64,000 bases of DNA from Saccharophagus degradans 2-40 (GCF_000013665.1 NC_007912.1:1116001-1180000), one strand, 5' to 3'. Positions 37,983 to 49,506 are shown, counted from the stretch's first letter. The notes: a model not told the origin generated them from the letters alone. Numbers and translations: made by a program.

Positions 37983-40064
37983 ATGCAAAAACAAGGCTTA
38001 AGCGCGAGTGCAAAAATAACCCTAATACTGCTGTTATTGGCAGCGGTTGTATGCGCGGTGGCACTAGTAATTACTTTGCGATCAGTTGACGCAGTTAAAC
38101 AGCAGCACCAACAGCAGGTTGAAAGATCGTTATCCGCAATTACTCAGTCCCTTAGCCAGCGCTTGGCCGGTGGTGCAGAGCTGCACTCGTGGCTAAACCG
38201 AGCCGCAACGCACAATAACGTTGTGGCTGCGGTTGTAGTGAATAGGCAAAGTAAAGTGCTGGCGCAGGCCAATATGCCAGAGCTTATGCAAGCAGCGCCG
38301 ATGACCATGAAAGCGTTCGAAGCCGTAATTGCTGATCGCAATTATTCCTTTTCTCCTCAAATTGTATCTTCGCCTATTATCATGCTCGATGAGGGGGTAG
38401 CGATGGATGCGGGCAATAAGCTTATCACTGTATTCGACAGCCGCGGCTTGGAGGCTGTGCAGTCAGCACTTTGGAATACTTTTATCGTAGTGGCTGTTGC
38501 AATATTTGCAGTGGTTGCTTGCGCGGGGTTGCTTATACACCGTTGGGTGGCGGCTCCGCTTAAACGAATAGATAAAGCGCTAACTGTAGCTGGGCAAACA
38601 GGTAATTTTGCCTGTTTTATAGAAGAGGATACCAACGCCAATATACGTAAGTTATCACTTGGTTTAAACGCGTTCTTAAGCAAAGTGCGCACGCGAGAAA
38701 TGCATTTGGAAAAACGTGTGCGCCAGCGCAGCGATGATTTAAAACGTTTGTCTGACGATTTAAAGTACCGCGCATTACACGACACCTTAACGGGCCTGCC
38801 AAACCGCTCTTTATTAGAAGATGAGATTATCCGCGCGGCTGCGGCTGCAGATAGAAAGGGACACTACTTTGCCGTTTTTATGATGGACCTAGACGACTTT
38901 AAAGTGGTGAACGACAGTTTTGGGCACGACTTTGGCGACCAGCTACTTAAACAAATAGCGGCTAGGTTGCAAAATAATTTGCGCGGCGAAGATAGGGTTT
39001 ACCGCTATGGTGGCGACGAATTTGTCGCTGTGGTTGAAGGGCTAAACTCCATGATAGATGTGGAGACAATTGCGAAGGGCATTCTTAAAGAGCTTAATAA
39101 CGATTTAGAGCTAATGGGCCGCGAGTTAACGGTAAGTGTGAGTGTAGGGGCGAGTGTATACCCTAAGCACGGTAGAACCTTATCCGAGCTGGTGCACAAT
39201 GCCGATGTTGCCATGTATGCTGCTAAAGACAAAGGCAAAAACAGCTTTGTTATTTACCACGACGACATTGAAGAAAATGAATCCCATACCGATTGGATTA
39301 TAAAAGAGTTGCCAAAAGCCATGAGCAACAACGAGCTTTTGGTTTACTACCAACCCAATGTGAAAGTCGAGAAGGGGATGTATCAGTTGGTGGGAGCCGA
39401 GGCCCTAGTGCGTTGGCGACACCCCGAAAAAGGCGTACTTATGCCGCAAGAATTCGTGGCCCATGCAGAAGAGTACAGCTTAATTACCCAGTTGGATTTT
39501 TACGTGTTGCACAGCGCCTGTGTGCAGGCGCGAGTATGGTGCGATAAGGGAATTCCTATTCCCGTGGCTGTGAATATGTGCGCCGAGCACTTTAAGTCTT
39601 ATAGGGTGGTGGAGCGCATTAAAAGTATATTGGACGAAGTCGGCTTGCCGCCCCATTTACTCTGCTTAGAGTTGCGAGACTCTAGCGATATGCGCGATTG
39701 TTTTGAGGCCAATAAAATAATGGCAAGCTTGCACGACTTAGGTGTAAAAATTGCCCTAGATAATTACGGTATAGGTTCAACCTCTATTAATTATCTGCGG
39801 ACAATACCGTTGGATTATTTAAAGTTAGATAAATCGATAGTGCGCGATGTGAACCTTAGCGAAAAAGACAAAAATTTAATTAAGGGTATGGTCGACTTGG
39901 CTAGAGATTTAAATATTGGTTTGGTTGCCGAAGGTGTAGAAGACGAAGATCAAGTAACAAGTTTGGCCGGAATAGGGTGCGATACTATGCAGGGGTTTTA
40001 CTTTTGCGAGCCGCGGGATTTGGCTGGGTTTGTACAATGGGTGCAAGAGAGCACCCATCACTAG
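37983..40064 (+). CDS. membrane-bound GGDEF-EAL c-di-GMP protein
   Basis: The 693-residue protein has a transmembrane helix (about 13-32), a periplasmic sensor of about 125 residues, a second helix (about 160-182), a HAMP-like linker, a GGDEF domain (about 255-425) and an EAL domain (about 440-690). The cyclase signature is intact (YGGDEF near 343), with an RGED inhibitory I-site five residues before it. In the EAL half, EAL, VNMC, LELRD, LKLDKS, AEGVED and MQGF are readable, but loop 6 is DNYGIGSTS instead of DDFGTGYSS, so phosphodiesterase activity may be weak. No partner gene is adjacent. Confidence 0.93.
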   Translation: MQKQGLSASAKITLILLLLAAVVCAVALVITLRSVDAVKQQHQQQVERSLSAITQSLSQRLAGGAELHSWLNRAATHNNVVAAVVVNRQSKVLAQANMPELMQAAPMTMKAFEAVIADRNYSFSPQIVSSPIIMLDEGVAMDAGNKLITVFDSRGLEAVQSALWNTFIVVAVAIFAVVACAGLLIHRWVAAPLKRIDKALTVAGQTGNFACFIEEDTNANIRKLSLGLNAFLSKVRTREMHLEKRVRQRSDDLKRLSDDLKYRALHDTLTGLPNRSLLEDEIIRAAAAADRKGHYFAVFMMDLDDFKVVNDSFGHDFGDQLLKQIAARLQNNLRGEDRVYRYGGDEFVAVVEGLNSMIDVETIAKGILKELNNDLELMGRELTVSVSVGASVYPKHGRTLSELVHNADVAMYAAKDKGKNSFVIYHDDIEENESHTDWIIKELPKAMSNNELLVYYQPNVKVEKGMYQLVGAEALVRWRHPEKGVLMPQEFVAHAEEYSLITQLDFYVLHSACVQARVWCDKGIPIPVAVNMCAEHFKSYRVVERIKSILDEVGLPPHLLCLELRDSSDMRDCFEANKIMASLHDLGVKIALDNYGIGSTSINYLRTIPLDYLKLDKSIVRDVNLSEKDKNLIKGMVDLARDLNIGLVAEGVEDEDQVTSLAGIGCDTMQGFYFCEPRDLAGFVQWVQESTHH

Positions 40065-40068
40065 GTAT

Positions 40069-40104
40069 ATCACTAAGAGTATCGCTAAGAGTATCGCTAA
40101 GAAT
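40069..40104. repeat. three tandem 12-bp repeats
   Basis: The units ATCACTAAGAGT, ATCGCTAAGAGT and ATCGCTAAGAAT follow directly on each other just after the GGDEF-EAL stop and before the purN stop on the other strand. Function unknown. Confidence 0.8.
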
Positions 40105-40120
40105 AGGATAGAAAACTACG

Positions 40121-40780
40121 TTAGCTTTCTACTGCAAGCAAATGACCGCATGGCGGTAGCGCTTTACCGTCTAGCCAGGCTTGGTTTGCCTGCATATGTA
40201 AGCGCCCCTCAGCAAACCACTTTACCGCTAAAGGGTAAATGATGTGCTCTTGCACCTGCACCTTTGCGGCAAGGGTGTCGGCTGTGTCGTTACTGTCTAT
40301 TTTTACCTGCGCCTGAATAGCCGCTGGCCCTCCATCTAGCTCTGCCGTTACAAAATGTACCGTTACACCGTGAATGCTGTCTCCGGCGTCTATGGCGCGC
40401 TGGTGCGTGTGTAGGCCTTGGTATTTAGGTAACAGCGATGGATGGATATTTAACATTTTACCCGCGTAGTGGGCTGTGAATGCAGGGGTGAGAATACGCA
40501 TGAAGCCTGCCAGCACAACTAATTGCGGCTGGTGCTTATCTATTTCTAGCTGCAGGGCGGCATCAAAGCTTTCGCGGCTTTCAAACTGTTTGTGATCGAC
40601 TACAGCGGTAGCAATATTGGCAGTTTCGGCGCGTTGCAGGCCTTTTACATCGGGCTTATTCGAAATAACGGCAGCTATTTTAATCGGCAGGCTGCCATCT
40701 TGTTGGCCGTCAATAATGGCCTGTAAGTTGGTGCCGCTACCGCTAATAAGTACAACGACACGCATTGGGGAATTGCTCAT
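40121..40780 (-). CDS. purN: phosphoribosylglycinamide formyltransferase
   Basis: Uses 10-formyl-tetrahydrofolate to formylate GAR in purine synthesis. The 219-residue protein has the start VVVLISGSGTNLQAIID, the catalytic region NIHPSLLPKYQGLHTHQRAI (Asn, His) and Asp in TAELDGGP. It follows purM by 36 bases in the same operon, the usual gammaproteobacterial order. Confidence 0.96.
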   Translation of the reverse strand: MSNSPMRVVVLISGSGTNLQAIIDGQQDGSLPIKIAAVISNKPDVKGLQRAETANIATAVVDHKQFESRESFDAALQLEIDKHQPQLVVLAGFMRILTPAFTAHYAGKMLNIHPSLLPKYQGLHTHQRAIDAGDSIHGVTVHFVTAELDGGPAAIQAQVKIDSNDTADTLAAKVQVQEHIIYPLAVKWFAEGRLHMQANQAWLDGKALPPCGHLLAVES

Positions 40781-40816
40781 GTATCTAACCTTTAAAAGGT
40801 GTGTAGCGTAAAAGTT

Positions 40817-41875
40817 TTAAAGGTTGAGTAGGTCAACTTCGGGTGCGCCTTCGGCAGCAACAATTTTGCCTATTTCAAACGCGTCTTCACCGCTTTGTTT
40901 TAATTGGGCAATGGCGTTGGCGGCCTCTGCTGCGGGTACGCATACAATCATGCCTACACCGCAGTTAAAGGTGCGGTACATTTCTACTGCATTAATGTTG
41001 CCTTGCTCTTGCAGCCATTTGAATACAGGGGGGAGTTCCCAGCTGGCGCAGTCGATTTGTGCACGCGTATTTTCTGGTAGTACGCGAGGAATATTCTCCA
41101 GTAAGCCGCCACCGGTAATGTGGGAAAGGGCATTTACCTGCACGTTTTTAAATAGCTCTAACAATGGCTTTACATAGATGCGCGTTGGTTCTAGTAACGC
41201 TTGGCCTAGAGTGGTATCGCCCACTTTATCGTCTAAAGATGCACCGCTTACTTCTAGCACCTTGCGAATAAGCGAGTAGCCGTTGGAGTGCGGGCCGCTA
41301 GAAGGAATACCCAATAGCACGTCGCCGGCTGCAACTTTGCTGCCGTCTAGAATTTTACTTTTCTCAACAATACCAACGCAGAAGCCGGCTAGGTCGTAAT
41401 CTTCGCCTTCATACATGCCTGGCATTTCGGCGGTTTCGCCACCTACTAGCGAGCAGCCCGAAAGCTCACAACCCGCGCCAATGCCTTCAACAACGCTTGC
41501 GGCTACATCCACGGAAAGCTTGCCAGTGGCGTAGTAATCTAAGAAAAACAGTGGTTCTGCGCCGCCAACAATAAGGTCGTTTACGCACATGGCAACCAAG
41601 TCGATACCAATGGTGTCGTGCTTGTTTAGCTGCATGGCCAATTTAAGCTTGGTGCCCACACCGTCGGTACCGGCCACTAATACGGGCTCTTGATAGCCTT
41701 TTGGCAGCTCAAACAGTGCGCCAAACCCGCCTAGGCCAGCCATAACTTCTGGGCGACGAGTGCGCTTAGCGACAGATTTAATACGCTCTACAAGCGCGTT
41801 GCCTGCGTCTATATCTACACCGGCGTCTTTGTAGCTAAGGGAGGGGGAGTTGCTGTTTGATTTGGAATCAGTCAT
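40817..41875 (-). CDS. purM: phosphoribosylformylglycinamidine cyclo-ligase (AIR synthetase)
   Basis: ATP-dependent ring closure of FGAM to AIR in purine synthesis. The 352-residue protein starts [26 protein letters not shown] and has the segments [48 protein letters not shown] and [17 protein letters not shown]. The ATG at 41875 is preferred; a longer frame begins at 41926. Confidence 0.97.
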   Translation of the reverse strand: MTDSKSNSNSPSLSYKDAGVDIDAGNALVERIKSVAKRTRRPEVMAGLGGFGALFELPKGYQEPVLVAGTDGVGTKLKLAMQLNKHDTIGIDLVAMCVNDLIVGGAEPLFFLDYYATGKLSVDVAASVVEGIGAGCELSGCSLVGGETAEMPGMYEGEDYDLAGFCVGIVEKSKILDGSKVAAGDVLLGIPSSGPHSNGYSLIRKVLEVSGASLDDKVGDTTLGQALLEPTRIYVKPLLELFKNVQVNALSHITGGGLLENIPRVLPENTRAQIDCASWELPPVFKWLQEQGNINAVEMYRTFNCGVGMIVCVPAAEAANAIAQLKQSGEDAFEIGKIVAAEGAPEVDLLNL

Positions 41876-42141
41876 TGGCGGCACACTGCTTGGTATGAAT
41901 TTGGAATCTAAAGCGTAGCTGAACATTTGGGTTCAAACGCAGTCTAGATTCGAGTTGAATTTGATTGGGGCGGCATTTTATCAGTTTCGCGGCCGTTGGG
42001 TTAGTCTTTCTCGGCCATTTACCTGTGGTTAGGTTTACATTTAACCGTTTTTTGATGTGTAAATGGCCACAAATGCTGCATTACGTTGTGTTGCTGTGCT
42101 GCGAAGTTGCTACAATGGCCGCTCTAAAAACAGGGGGTTAT

Positions 42142-43263
42142 GTGAATCGTTATTGGTTTGGTATTGTTTCACTCTTGGTTGTTCTGTCGAATTCGGTCTT
42201 TGCCCAAAATGCAAAGCTCGATTTATATCGCAGTGTGGTACCCGTGCGCTCTCAAGATGCGAGCGAGCGTCAGTTTGCTGCGCAAAAAGGGTTGCAAGAG
42301 GTGTTGGTGCGCATGTCGGGCTCGGCATCTGTGCTCGAAAGCCCTTCAGTTCAAGAGGCAATAGGCAAGGCTCAGCGTTATTTGGAGCAGTTTCAGTATG
42401 CGCGTTTAGATAACAGCGAGCTTAAGCAAAAGGGGTTTGAAGAAAACCTGTCTCTCGTGTTTTCTGCGCGGGTTGTAAAAGAAATATTGCGCGAAGCGAA
42501 ACAGCCCTTTTGGCCCGAGACGCGTCCTAAAACTTTGGTGTGGTTGGTAGAAAACCATATTGATGACGGCAAGCGTTTCTTAGGCGCCGATTCTAGCCAC
42601 CCTCTTATTCAAAGCTTAAACGCCAGCGCAAAGCTGCGCGGCGCGCCGCTTATCTACCCGCTACTAGATTTAGATGACCAAATAGCCCTTTCGCCAGAGC
42701 AGGTTTGGAATTTAAATGAGGCCGCTATTTACGAGGCTTCTGCGCGTTATCATGCCGATGTAATATTGCTGGGCCGTTTCTCGGAAACCTCGCAAGGGGT
42801 AATGCTCGCTACATGGCAAATAGCCCACCGCGGCGAGTCGCGCGTTTTCGATAGCCGCAGTGATGACATAGCCGCGCTAGGCTTAGATGTGGTTGCCCCG
42901 CTAACAGAGTGGATGTCGAGCATTTACGGCATAGTGCCGCAGGCGCAGGGTGAGCAAAAAATGTATTTGAATGTGGCGGGTATTCAAAGCTTTGGCCAGT
43001 ACATGGCGGCTTTTAATTACTTACAAGGCTTGGCCATGGCGAAGGATGTGCAGCTAGTGGCTGCGCGGCAAGATACCCTACTATTAGCGTTGGCGGCCGA
43101 CACAGACATTGAAAAATTAGTTTCTACCCTTAAATTAGACGGTCGGCTGCGCGAAAATGTGCGCAATAACGGTACGCTGGCACCAGTAGAGCTACCTTGG
43201 GGCCAAGGCCCACAGCGTGGCAGTGCCGAGCTTCCATTAGAATATCGCTGGTTTGGCTCATAG
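42142..43263 (+). CDS. DUF2066 family exported protein
   Basis: The 373-residue protein starts at GTG 42142 with CAGGGGGT upstream, giving a clean signal peptide (FGIVSLLVVLSNSVFAQ, cleavage near FAQ-N). The reading frame extends about 60 codons further up, but that part does not look like the family. It is periplasmic with unknown function. Divergent from purM and upstream of hda, the gene order is common in gammaproteobacteria; the AI-2E/PerM transporter gene often found between DUF2066 and hda is absent. Confidence 0.83.
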   Translation: MNRYWFGIVSLLVVLSNSVFAQNAKLDLYRSVVPVRSQDASERQFAAQKGLQEVLVRMSGSASVLESPSVQEAIGKAQRYLEQFQYARLDNSELKQKGFEENLSLVFSARVVKEILREAKQPFWPETRPKTLVWLVENHIDDGKRFLGADSSHPLIQSLNASAKLRGAPLIYPLLDLDDQIALSPEQVWNLNEAAIYEASARYHADVILLGRFSETSQGVMLATWQIAHRGESRVFDSRSDDIAALGLDVVAPLTEWMSSIYGIVPQAQGEQKMYLNVAGIQSFGQYMAAFNYLQGLAMAKDVQLVAARQDTLLLALAADTDIEKLVSTLKLDGRLRENVRNNGTLAPVELPWGQGPQRGSAELPLEYRWFGS

Positions 43264-43291
43264 CCAAAACCAGTTAAGTGTAAAACTAACT

Positions 43292-44011
43292 ATGAACGAA
43301 AAAACTTCCACGCCGGTACAGCTTAGTCTTGGTGTTTCGTTGCGCGAAGAAACAACCTTCGCCAATTTTTTGGGCGCCGTTGGCAGCAACGCGCAGCCGG
43401 TTGCTGCGCTTCAGCAATTTGCTGCTAACGAGGGCGAGCAAAATGTATTGGTGTGGGGCGCCCCCGGCTCGGGTTTAACGCACCTGTTACAGGCTGTGTG
43501 CCACCGTGCGTACGAACACGGCTTGGCCGTACAGTATTTACCTTTGCAAGATATGGTTGGCTACGATGCGCAATCTATTTGCGACGGCTTAGAGCAAATG
43601 CAGGTGGTATGCTTAGATGGCATAGACCATATTTGTGGTATTAAAAGTTGGGAGCAAGGCGTATTTCACTTGTACAACAACTTGCGCGATGCGGGTCACC
43701 GTTTGCTTATCGCATCGCACACAAGCCCGCCGGCGTTGCCATTAACACTGCCAGATTTAAAATCGCGCGTATTAGGCAGCGTGCGTTACCACGTAGAAAG
43801 TTTAAACGACCTGCAAAAGCAAGATGCTCTAATAGCACGCGCGGTCGCACGCGGCATGGATATGCCCGTCGAAGTAGCACGCTTTATTCTCAACCGCGCT
43901 TCGCGCGATACCAACGAGTTGTTCTACCTGCTAGACCAGCTAGATGACGCCTCCTTACAAAAACAACGCAAGCTTACTGTGCCATTTGCCAAAGAGGTGT
44001 TGAATCTATAA
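43292..44011 (+). CDS. hda: Hda, DnaA regulatory inactivator
   Basis: The 239-residue AAA+ protein promotes hydrolysis of DnaA-ATP with the DNA-loaded sliding clamp. A beta-clamp-binding QLSLGVSL motif lies near the start, the P-loop GAPGSGLTHLL at about residue 53, then an AAA+ domain with Arg (RDTNELFYLLDQLD). The ATG at 43292 is used; a frame begins at 43253 inside the previous gene. Confidence 0.93.
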   Translation: MNEKTSTPVQLSLGVSLREETTFANFLGAVGSNAQPVAALQQFAANEGEQNVLVWGAPGSGLTHLLQAVCHRAYEHGLAVQYLPLQDMVGYDAQSICDGLEQMQVVCLDGIDHICGIKSWEQGVFHLYNNLRDAGHRLLIASHTSPPALPLTLPDLKSRVLGSVRYHVESLNDLQKQDALIARAVARGMDMPVEVARFILNRASRDTNELFYLLDQLDDASLQKQRKLTVPFAKEVLNL

Positions 44012-44029
44012 CAGTAGCAAGTAACTAAT

Positions 44030-44071
44030 CGCTAATTACTAGTGATTAAAAACTAGTAATTAGCGGCTCTG
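44030..44071. terminator. bidirectional hairpin between hda and sppA
   Basis: The arms at 44030-44043 (CGCTAATTACTAGT) and 44052-44065 pair over 14 bases around an 8-base loop, between the converging hda and sppA genes. T-richness is weak on both sides. Confidence 0.6.
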
Positions 44072-44073
44072 TT

Positions 44074-45906
44074 TTAAGGCGTGATGCACGCTACGCATTG
44101 GGCTAAAACATTGAGTTCTTGTTTGTTGCCTTGTATTGCGAGTGGTTCGAAGAGGGATTGTTGGTTTAAGTCTTTAAACAATTTTATTGCAGGCGCATTA
44201 TCGAGCAGGGTGTTTTCTATGTTGCTGGTTAATGCTTTTGCGTTTTGCGTAAGTGCGCGTAAAAACTGCTCTTTGGCAGAAAGAGGCTGTGCAATTAGCT
44301 TCACTCTATAGTCAGAAAGTTGTTGGCGTTCTGCTGCGGCTTTTATCACATCGTTCAAGCCGCCTAGCTCATCAACTAACCCCAATTCTTTTGCCGTGGT
44401 GCCAGACCACACTCGCCCCTGCGCAATCTCGTTTACTTGCTCTACGCTTATGCCGCGAGCGTCGGCAACAATCGAAAGAAAGCGGCTGTAAATATTATCT
44501 ACTCCACTTTGCAGTACTTTTTCTGCGGCGTTAGACAGTGGGCGGTCGGTACGGAACACATCGGCCAGTTCGGTTGTGCCGATACCGTCTGTGTGTATAC
44601 CCAGCGCATCGAGGGAGTCGGTAAGGTTGGGGTACAGCCCCCACACACCAATAGAGCCGGTAAGCGTAGCTGGCGTTGCCCATATTTCATCGGCGGCGGT
44701 CGCAATCCAGTAGCCACCCGAGGCGGCTAGGCTGCCCATAGAAATATAAATGGGAATGCCCTTGGCTTTTAGGTTGCTAATTTCTTGGCGAATAACTTCA
44801 GAGGCAAATGCGCTGCCGCCGCCGCTATCCACTCGAATAACCAGCGCTTTAAGGCTGTTATCTTTTTGCGCTTCACGCAGTAAGTCTGCCATGCTATCGC
44901 CGCCAATAGTGCCTTCGGGGTGGCGGCCGTCGTAAATGGTACCGCTCGCGACTATTAGGCCAATATTGTCATGCATGTTTAAATTTGGCGTAAAGGTATC
45001 CGCTAAGTAGTGCTCCATGGTGACACCATTGGGTTGGCCCTTCTCCTTGCCTTCGCCGTATTTGGCGATGAATATCTCGCGTAATTTCACGCGGGACACA
45101 ACGTCGTCTACTAAGCCTGCATCGCGGGCAAACTCCGCAGCGGTGCCACTGTAATTTGGTAGGGCTTTGGGAAGTGAAGTGATGTATTCATTTACCGCAC
45201 CAACAGGTAATTCGCGCTGGGCTTCCACTTGGCTGGTGTATAACCCCCACAATTCATTTAGCCAGCGGCCGTTGTGCTCGCGGGATGCGTCCGACATAGA
45301 GTTGCGTACAAACGGCTCTATGGCATCTTTATAATCACCTACGCGAAATACATGAAATTTTAATTTAAGTTTGTCGGCGGCTTCGGCCCAATAATTTCGG
45401 TATATACCGTAGCCCGTTACGAATACTGCGCCTAAGTCATTTAAATAAATATGGTCAGCGTAGGTAGCCAAATAGTATTGTTGTTGGCTTAGGTTATCGC
45501 CAAATGCAACTACCTCTTTACCGCCTTCTTTAAAACGCAAAATGGCATCGCCCACTTCTGTAAGCTTGCTTACACCACCGCCGGTTAAATGGTTTAAGTT
45601 AAGTACTAATGCGCTAATGCGCGAGTCTGTTTTGGCGCGATCAATAGCGGTAATGAGGTCGCTTACTAATGTTTCGTTAGGGCGGTTAGAGCTATCTAAT
45701 AATGCTAAAGGTGAAGGGTCGTAGGTAAGTTGATCGACTAAATCCCCCGATGGTGCCAGCCACAGCGCAGTGCCGTTTTCTATTTTTGCGAATGGTGAGC
45801 TAAACATGGCTACCAATATGCTAATAAAAATTATTAGAAATAGAATATTAAAAATGAAATTCCGCAGCGCACTAATGCCGCGCCAAAGGCCTCTAATAAA
45901 CTTCAT
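44074..45906 (-). CDS. sppA: SppA, signal peptide peptidase (67K type)
   Basis: The membrane-anchored serine protease degrades cleaved signal peptides. The 610-residue protein has an N-terminal helix (FIFNILFLIIFISILVAMF) and two S49 domains. The Lys/Ser dyad is at about K193 (VGDYKDAIEPF) and S396 (GSLAASGGYW), as in the Escherichia coli enzyme. It is monocistronic, between hairpins and the DUF2069 gene. Confidence 0.95.
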   Translation of the reverse strand: MKFIRGLWRGISALRNFIFNILFLIIFISILVAMFSSPFAKIENGTALWLAPSGDLVDQLTYDPSPLALLDSSNRPNETLVSDLITAIDRAKTDSRISALVLNLNHLTGGGVSKLTEVGDAILRFKEGGKEVVAFGDNLSQQQYYLATYADHIYLNDLGAVFVTGYGIYRNYWAEAADKLKLKFHVFRVGDYKDAIEPFVRNSMSDASREHNGRWLNELWGLYTSQVEAQRELPVGAVNEYITSLPKALPNYSGTAAEFARDAGLVDDVVSRVKLREIFIAKYGEGKEKGQPNGVTMEHYLADTFTPNLNMHDNIGLIVASGTIYDGRHPEGTIGGDSMADLLREAQKDNSLKALVIRVDSGGGSAFASEVIRQEISNLKAKGIPIYISMGSLAASGGYWIATAADEIWATPATLTGSIGVWGLYPNLTDSLDALGIHTDGIGTTELADVFRTDRPLSNAAEKVLQSGVDNIYSRFLSIVADARGISVEQVNEIAQGRVWSGTTAKELGLVDELGGLNDVIKAAAERQQLSDYRVKLIAQPLSAKEQFLRALTQNAKALTSNIENTLLDNAPAIKLFKDLNQQSLFEPLAIQGNKQELNVLAQCVACITP

Positions 45907-45955
45907 TGTTGTTTTCCTTACCTTTTTAAAGCTGCGTTTAATTAAAAATAATTAC

Positions 45956-47292
<1,337 letters not shown>

Positions 47293-47479
47293 AGTTAAAT
47301 CGGCTGGTTATGTTGGTTGGTTACAATTTGCAGCCATTGTAAACGCCAGCCGTACGACTACAAGCCCATATTATTACTTTTAACCACCAGTAAGAGCACA
47401 TGTGTGCGCTAGAGACGGTATGTAGAATAGTTTATTCTGGTTGCAACAAGGTTTATGGATCAAGGTTTACGGATAAGTT

Positions 47480-48781
47480 ATGTGGGATATTGCCAAAGTT
47501 AAAGCATCAATTAAGCCGTTTGTATTCGCATTAGGGCGTTTTTTCGGCAACTTATACAAGGAGTTTGTCGAGAAGGGCTGCCAAAAGAGTGCGGCTGCGC
47601 TCACTTATATGTCGCTGTTCGCCATGGTGCCATTAATGGCGGTGTTTTATTCCATGTTCTCTATGTTTCCCGCGTTCGACGGGGTAGCACAGCAGCTGCA
47701 AGATATGATTTTTTCTCACTTTGTGCCCGAAACTGGCAGTGAGGTGCAGCAGTACTTGGCCAATTTCTCTCAGCAAGCACGCAATTTGAGTGCCGCTGGT
47801 GCCGGCCTATTGGTGGTAACGGCCTATTTGATGCTCACCAACATAGAAAAAACGTTTAATGCTATTTGGGGGGTTAAAGCGGCGCGCAGAGGCATTACCA
47901 GCTTTCTTTTGTACTGGGCTGTGTTGACTATTGGCCCTCTCTTGCTAGGCGCCGGCTTGGCAATGAGCACCTATTTACTATCACTTAAAATAATTGTGAA
48001 TGAGTACGATGCAATAGGCGTAACCAATTTATTTTTTAGCTATTTGCCGCTTTTTACCACCAGCGCCGCTTTTACACTGCTTTTCGCCGCCGTACCCAAC
48101 TGTAGAGTACCTATTAAATTTGCGCTTATTGGTGGTATTCTTACGGCTGTTTGCTTCGAACTGCTAAAAATTGGTTTCGGTTGGGTTGTGGCAAATTCCA
48201 GTTTTAGCCAAATATACGGTGCATTCGCGGTAGTGCCCTTATTCTTACTGTGGGTAAACCTGTTGTGGATGATTATTTTGGGGGGCGCGGTATTTGTGCG
48301 CACATTGGCAGAGCGCGGCTATGCCCATTCATCTTCTCGCTATACCGACCTTATGGCCGTGTTACAGATACTGGCCATATTCAAAGAAAAGTCGCGTACT
48401 GGCGAAAGCGTGACGGATGGTGATTGTGTGCGTGCTGGTGTAGGTCTTGTTCACTGGCAGCAGCTGCGTTCTAAGCTTACCGAAAAAAACTGGATAGCCG
48501 TTACCGATAGCGGCTTTTACGTGCTGTGTCGCGATTTAAGCGACGTAACCGTATGGGATGCAGCTTGTTTGGTGGGGGCAACCCTTGCCGAGCTAGAAAA
48601 GACGCCCAGAAAGCGCTCGCGCGATGGCGAGTGGCGAGAGGAGTTTAGCAAGCGCAAAGATTTATTAGCCGACGATGCGAAAGCCCATTACGGGATTAGC
48701 CTACAGGCCTTATTTAGCCCACAGCAAGTCGAAGAGCTGCTTGAAGAACTACCTGATGAGCAATCCGAAAAGTCAAAGTAG
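47480..48781 (+). CDS. YihY/UPF0761 family membrane protein (ribonuclease BN-like name is historical)
   Basis: The 433-residue protein has six hydrophobic helices (about residues 45-285) with family segments AAALTYMSLFAMVPLMAVFY, TNIEKTFNAIWGVK and FGWVVANSSFSQIYGAFAVVPLFLLWV, then a soluble C-terminal domain of about 140 residues. No nuclease motif is present; the RNase BN label given to this family was a mistake. A Glu/Ser-rich tail ends the protein. Confidence 0.9.
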   Translation: MWDIAKVKASIKPFVFALGRFFGNLYKEFVEKGCQKSAAALTYMSLFAMVPLMAVFYSMFSMFPAFDGVAQQLQDMIFSHFVPETGSEVQQYLANFSQQARNLSAAGAGLLVVTAYLMLTNIEKTFNAIWGVKAARRGITSFLLYWAVLTIGPLLLGAGLAMSTYLLSLKIIVNEYDAIGVTNLFFSYLPLFTTSAAFTLLFAAVPNCRVPIKFALIGGILTAVCFELLKIGFGWVVANSSFSQIYGAFAVVPLFLLWVNLLWMIILGGAVFVRTLAERGYAHSSSRYTDLMAVLQILAIFKEKSRTGESVTDGDCVRAGVGLVHWQQLRSKLTEKNWIAVTDSGFYVLCRDLSDVTVWDAACLVGATLAELEKTPRKRSRDGEWREEFSKRKDLLADDAKAHYGISLQALFSPQQVEELLEELPDEQSEKSK

Positions 48782-49054
48782 TGTGGGTGCAATTTTATGT
48801 ACCTAGCTACAGAGGCTTTACCTCGGGTAGGTATGGGGGGATTTGTTGTATGTGGTGCGCCTTCGGCCGGCAATGTTTATAAATAAACATTCTTTAAAAA
48901 CTACCGTGTTTAGAAATCTCTGCTAAGCTTTTTGTAATAGTAAACCATGCGCTGGGGGTCGAGATGCCATTATTGGCTAACTGGTCGCCAGTAAGTGTAA
49001 AGTTTGAACACTTGGTTTGTTTTTGCTTAATAACAGAAGGCGATTCGCTGTTTC

Positions 49055-49420
49055 ATGGCCACACCTCTATTAATATGTGATGACTCCAATATGGCGCGCA
49101 AGCAGGTTGCGCGTGCGCTACCCGACGGTTGGGATGTGGATATTACCTTTGCCACTAACGGTAGCGAAGCCCTTGACGTTATACGTGCAGGCAAGGGGGA
49201 AATGGTATTTTTAGATCTCACTATGCCGGTGCTGGATGGCTTTGGCGTGTTAGAAGCTGTAAAAAACGAAGGTCTTAAGGCTGTAATTATTGTTATTTCT
49301 GGCGATATTCAGCCTGCTGCCCACGAGCGTGTAATGGCGCTAGGGGCCTTGGAGTTTATAAAAAAACCCGTTAGTAAAGAAAAGCTCGGCGAAGTGCTGG
49401 AGCGTTTTGGTCTGTTGTAG
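49055..49420 (+). CDS. single-domain response regulator (CheY-like receiver)
   Basis: The 121-residue receiver has the acidic pair DD (ICDDSN), the phospho-acceptor Asp at about residue 54 (VFLDLTMP), Ser in VIIVISGD and Lys in FIKKPVSKEKL. There is no output domain and no kinase or chemotaxis gene nearby, so its partner is unknown. The 273 bases before it have no gene. Confidence 0.9.
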   Translation: MATPLLICDDSNMARKQVARALPDGWDVDITFATNGSEALDVIRAGKGEMVFLDLTMPVLDGFGVLEAVKNEGLKAVIIVISGDIQPAAHERVMALGALEFIKKPVSKEKLGEVLERFGLL

Positions 49421-49506
49421 CTGCCCTAGTTGGCGCTAAACAAGCAGCCTCACCACTCTTTCCGCGTGTATAATCGGCTGTTCACCCATTATTTGTAAAT
49501 CCAACT

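Noticed and set aside
40148-40170. GGTAGCGC-containing palindrome resembling the gluconate operator
   Set aside because: It lies inside the purN coding sequence, lacks the ATG...CAT ends and has no relation to a regulated promoter.
47480-48781. Ribonuclease BN activity
   Set aside because: The protein is a polytopic YihY family member without nuclease motifs; the name comes from an old misassignment.
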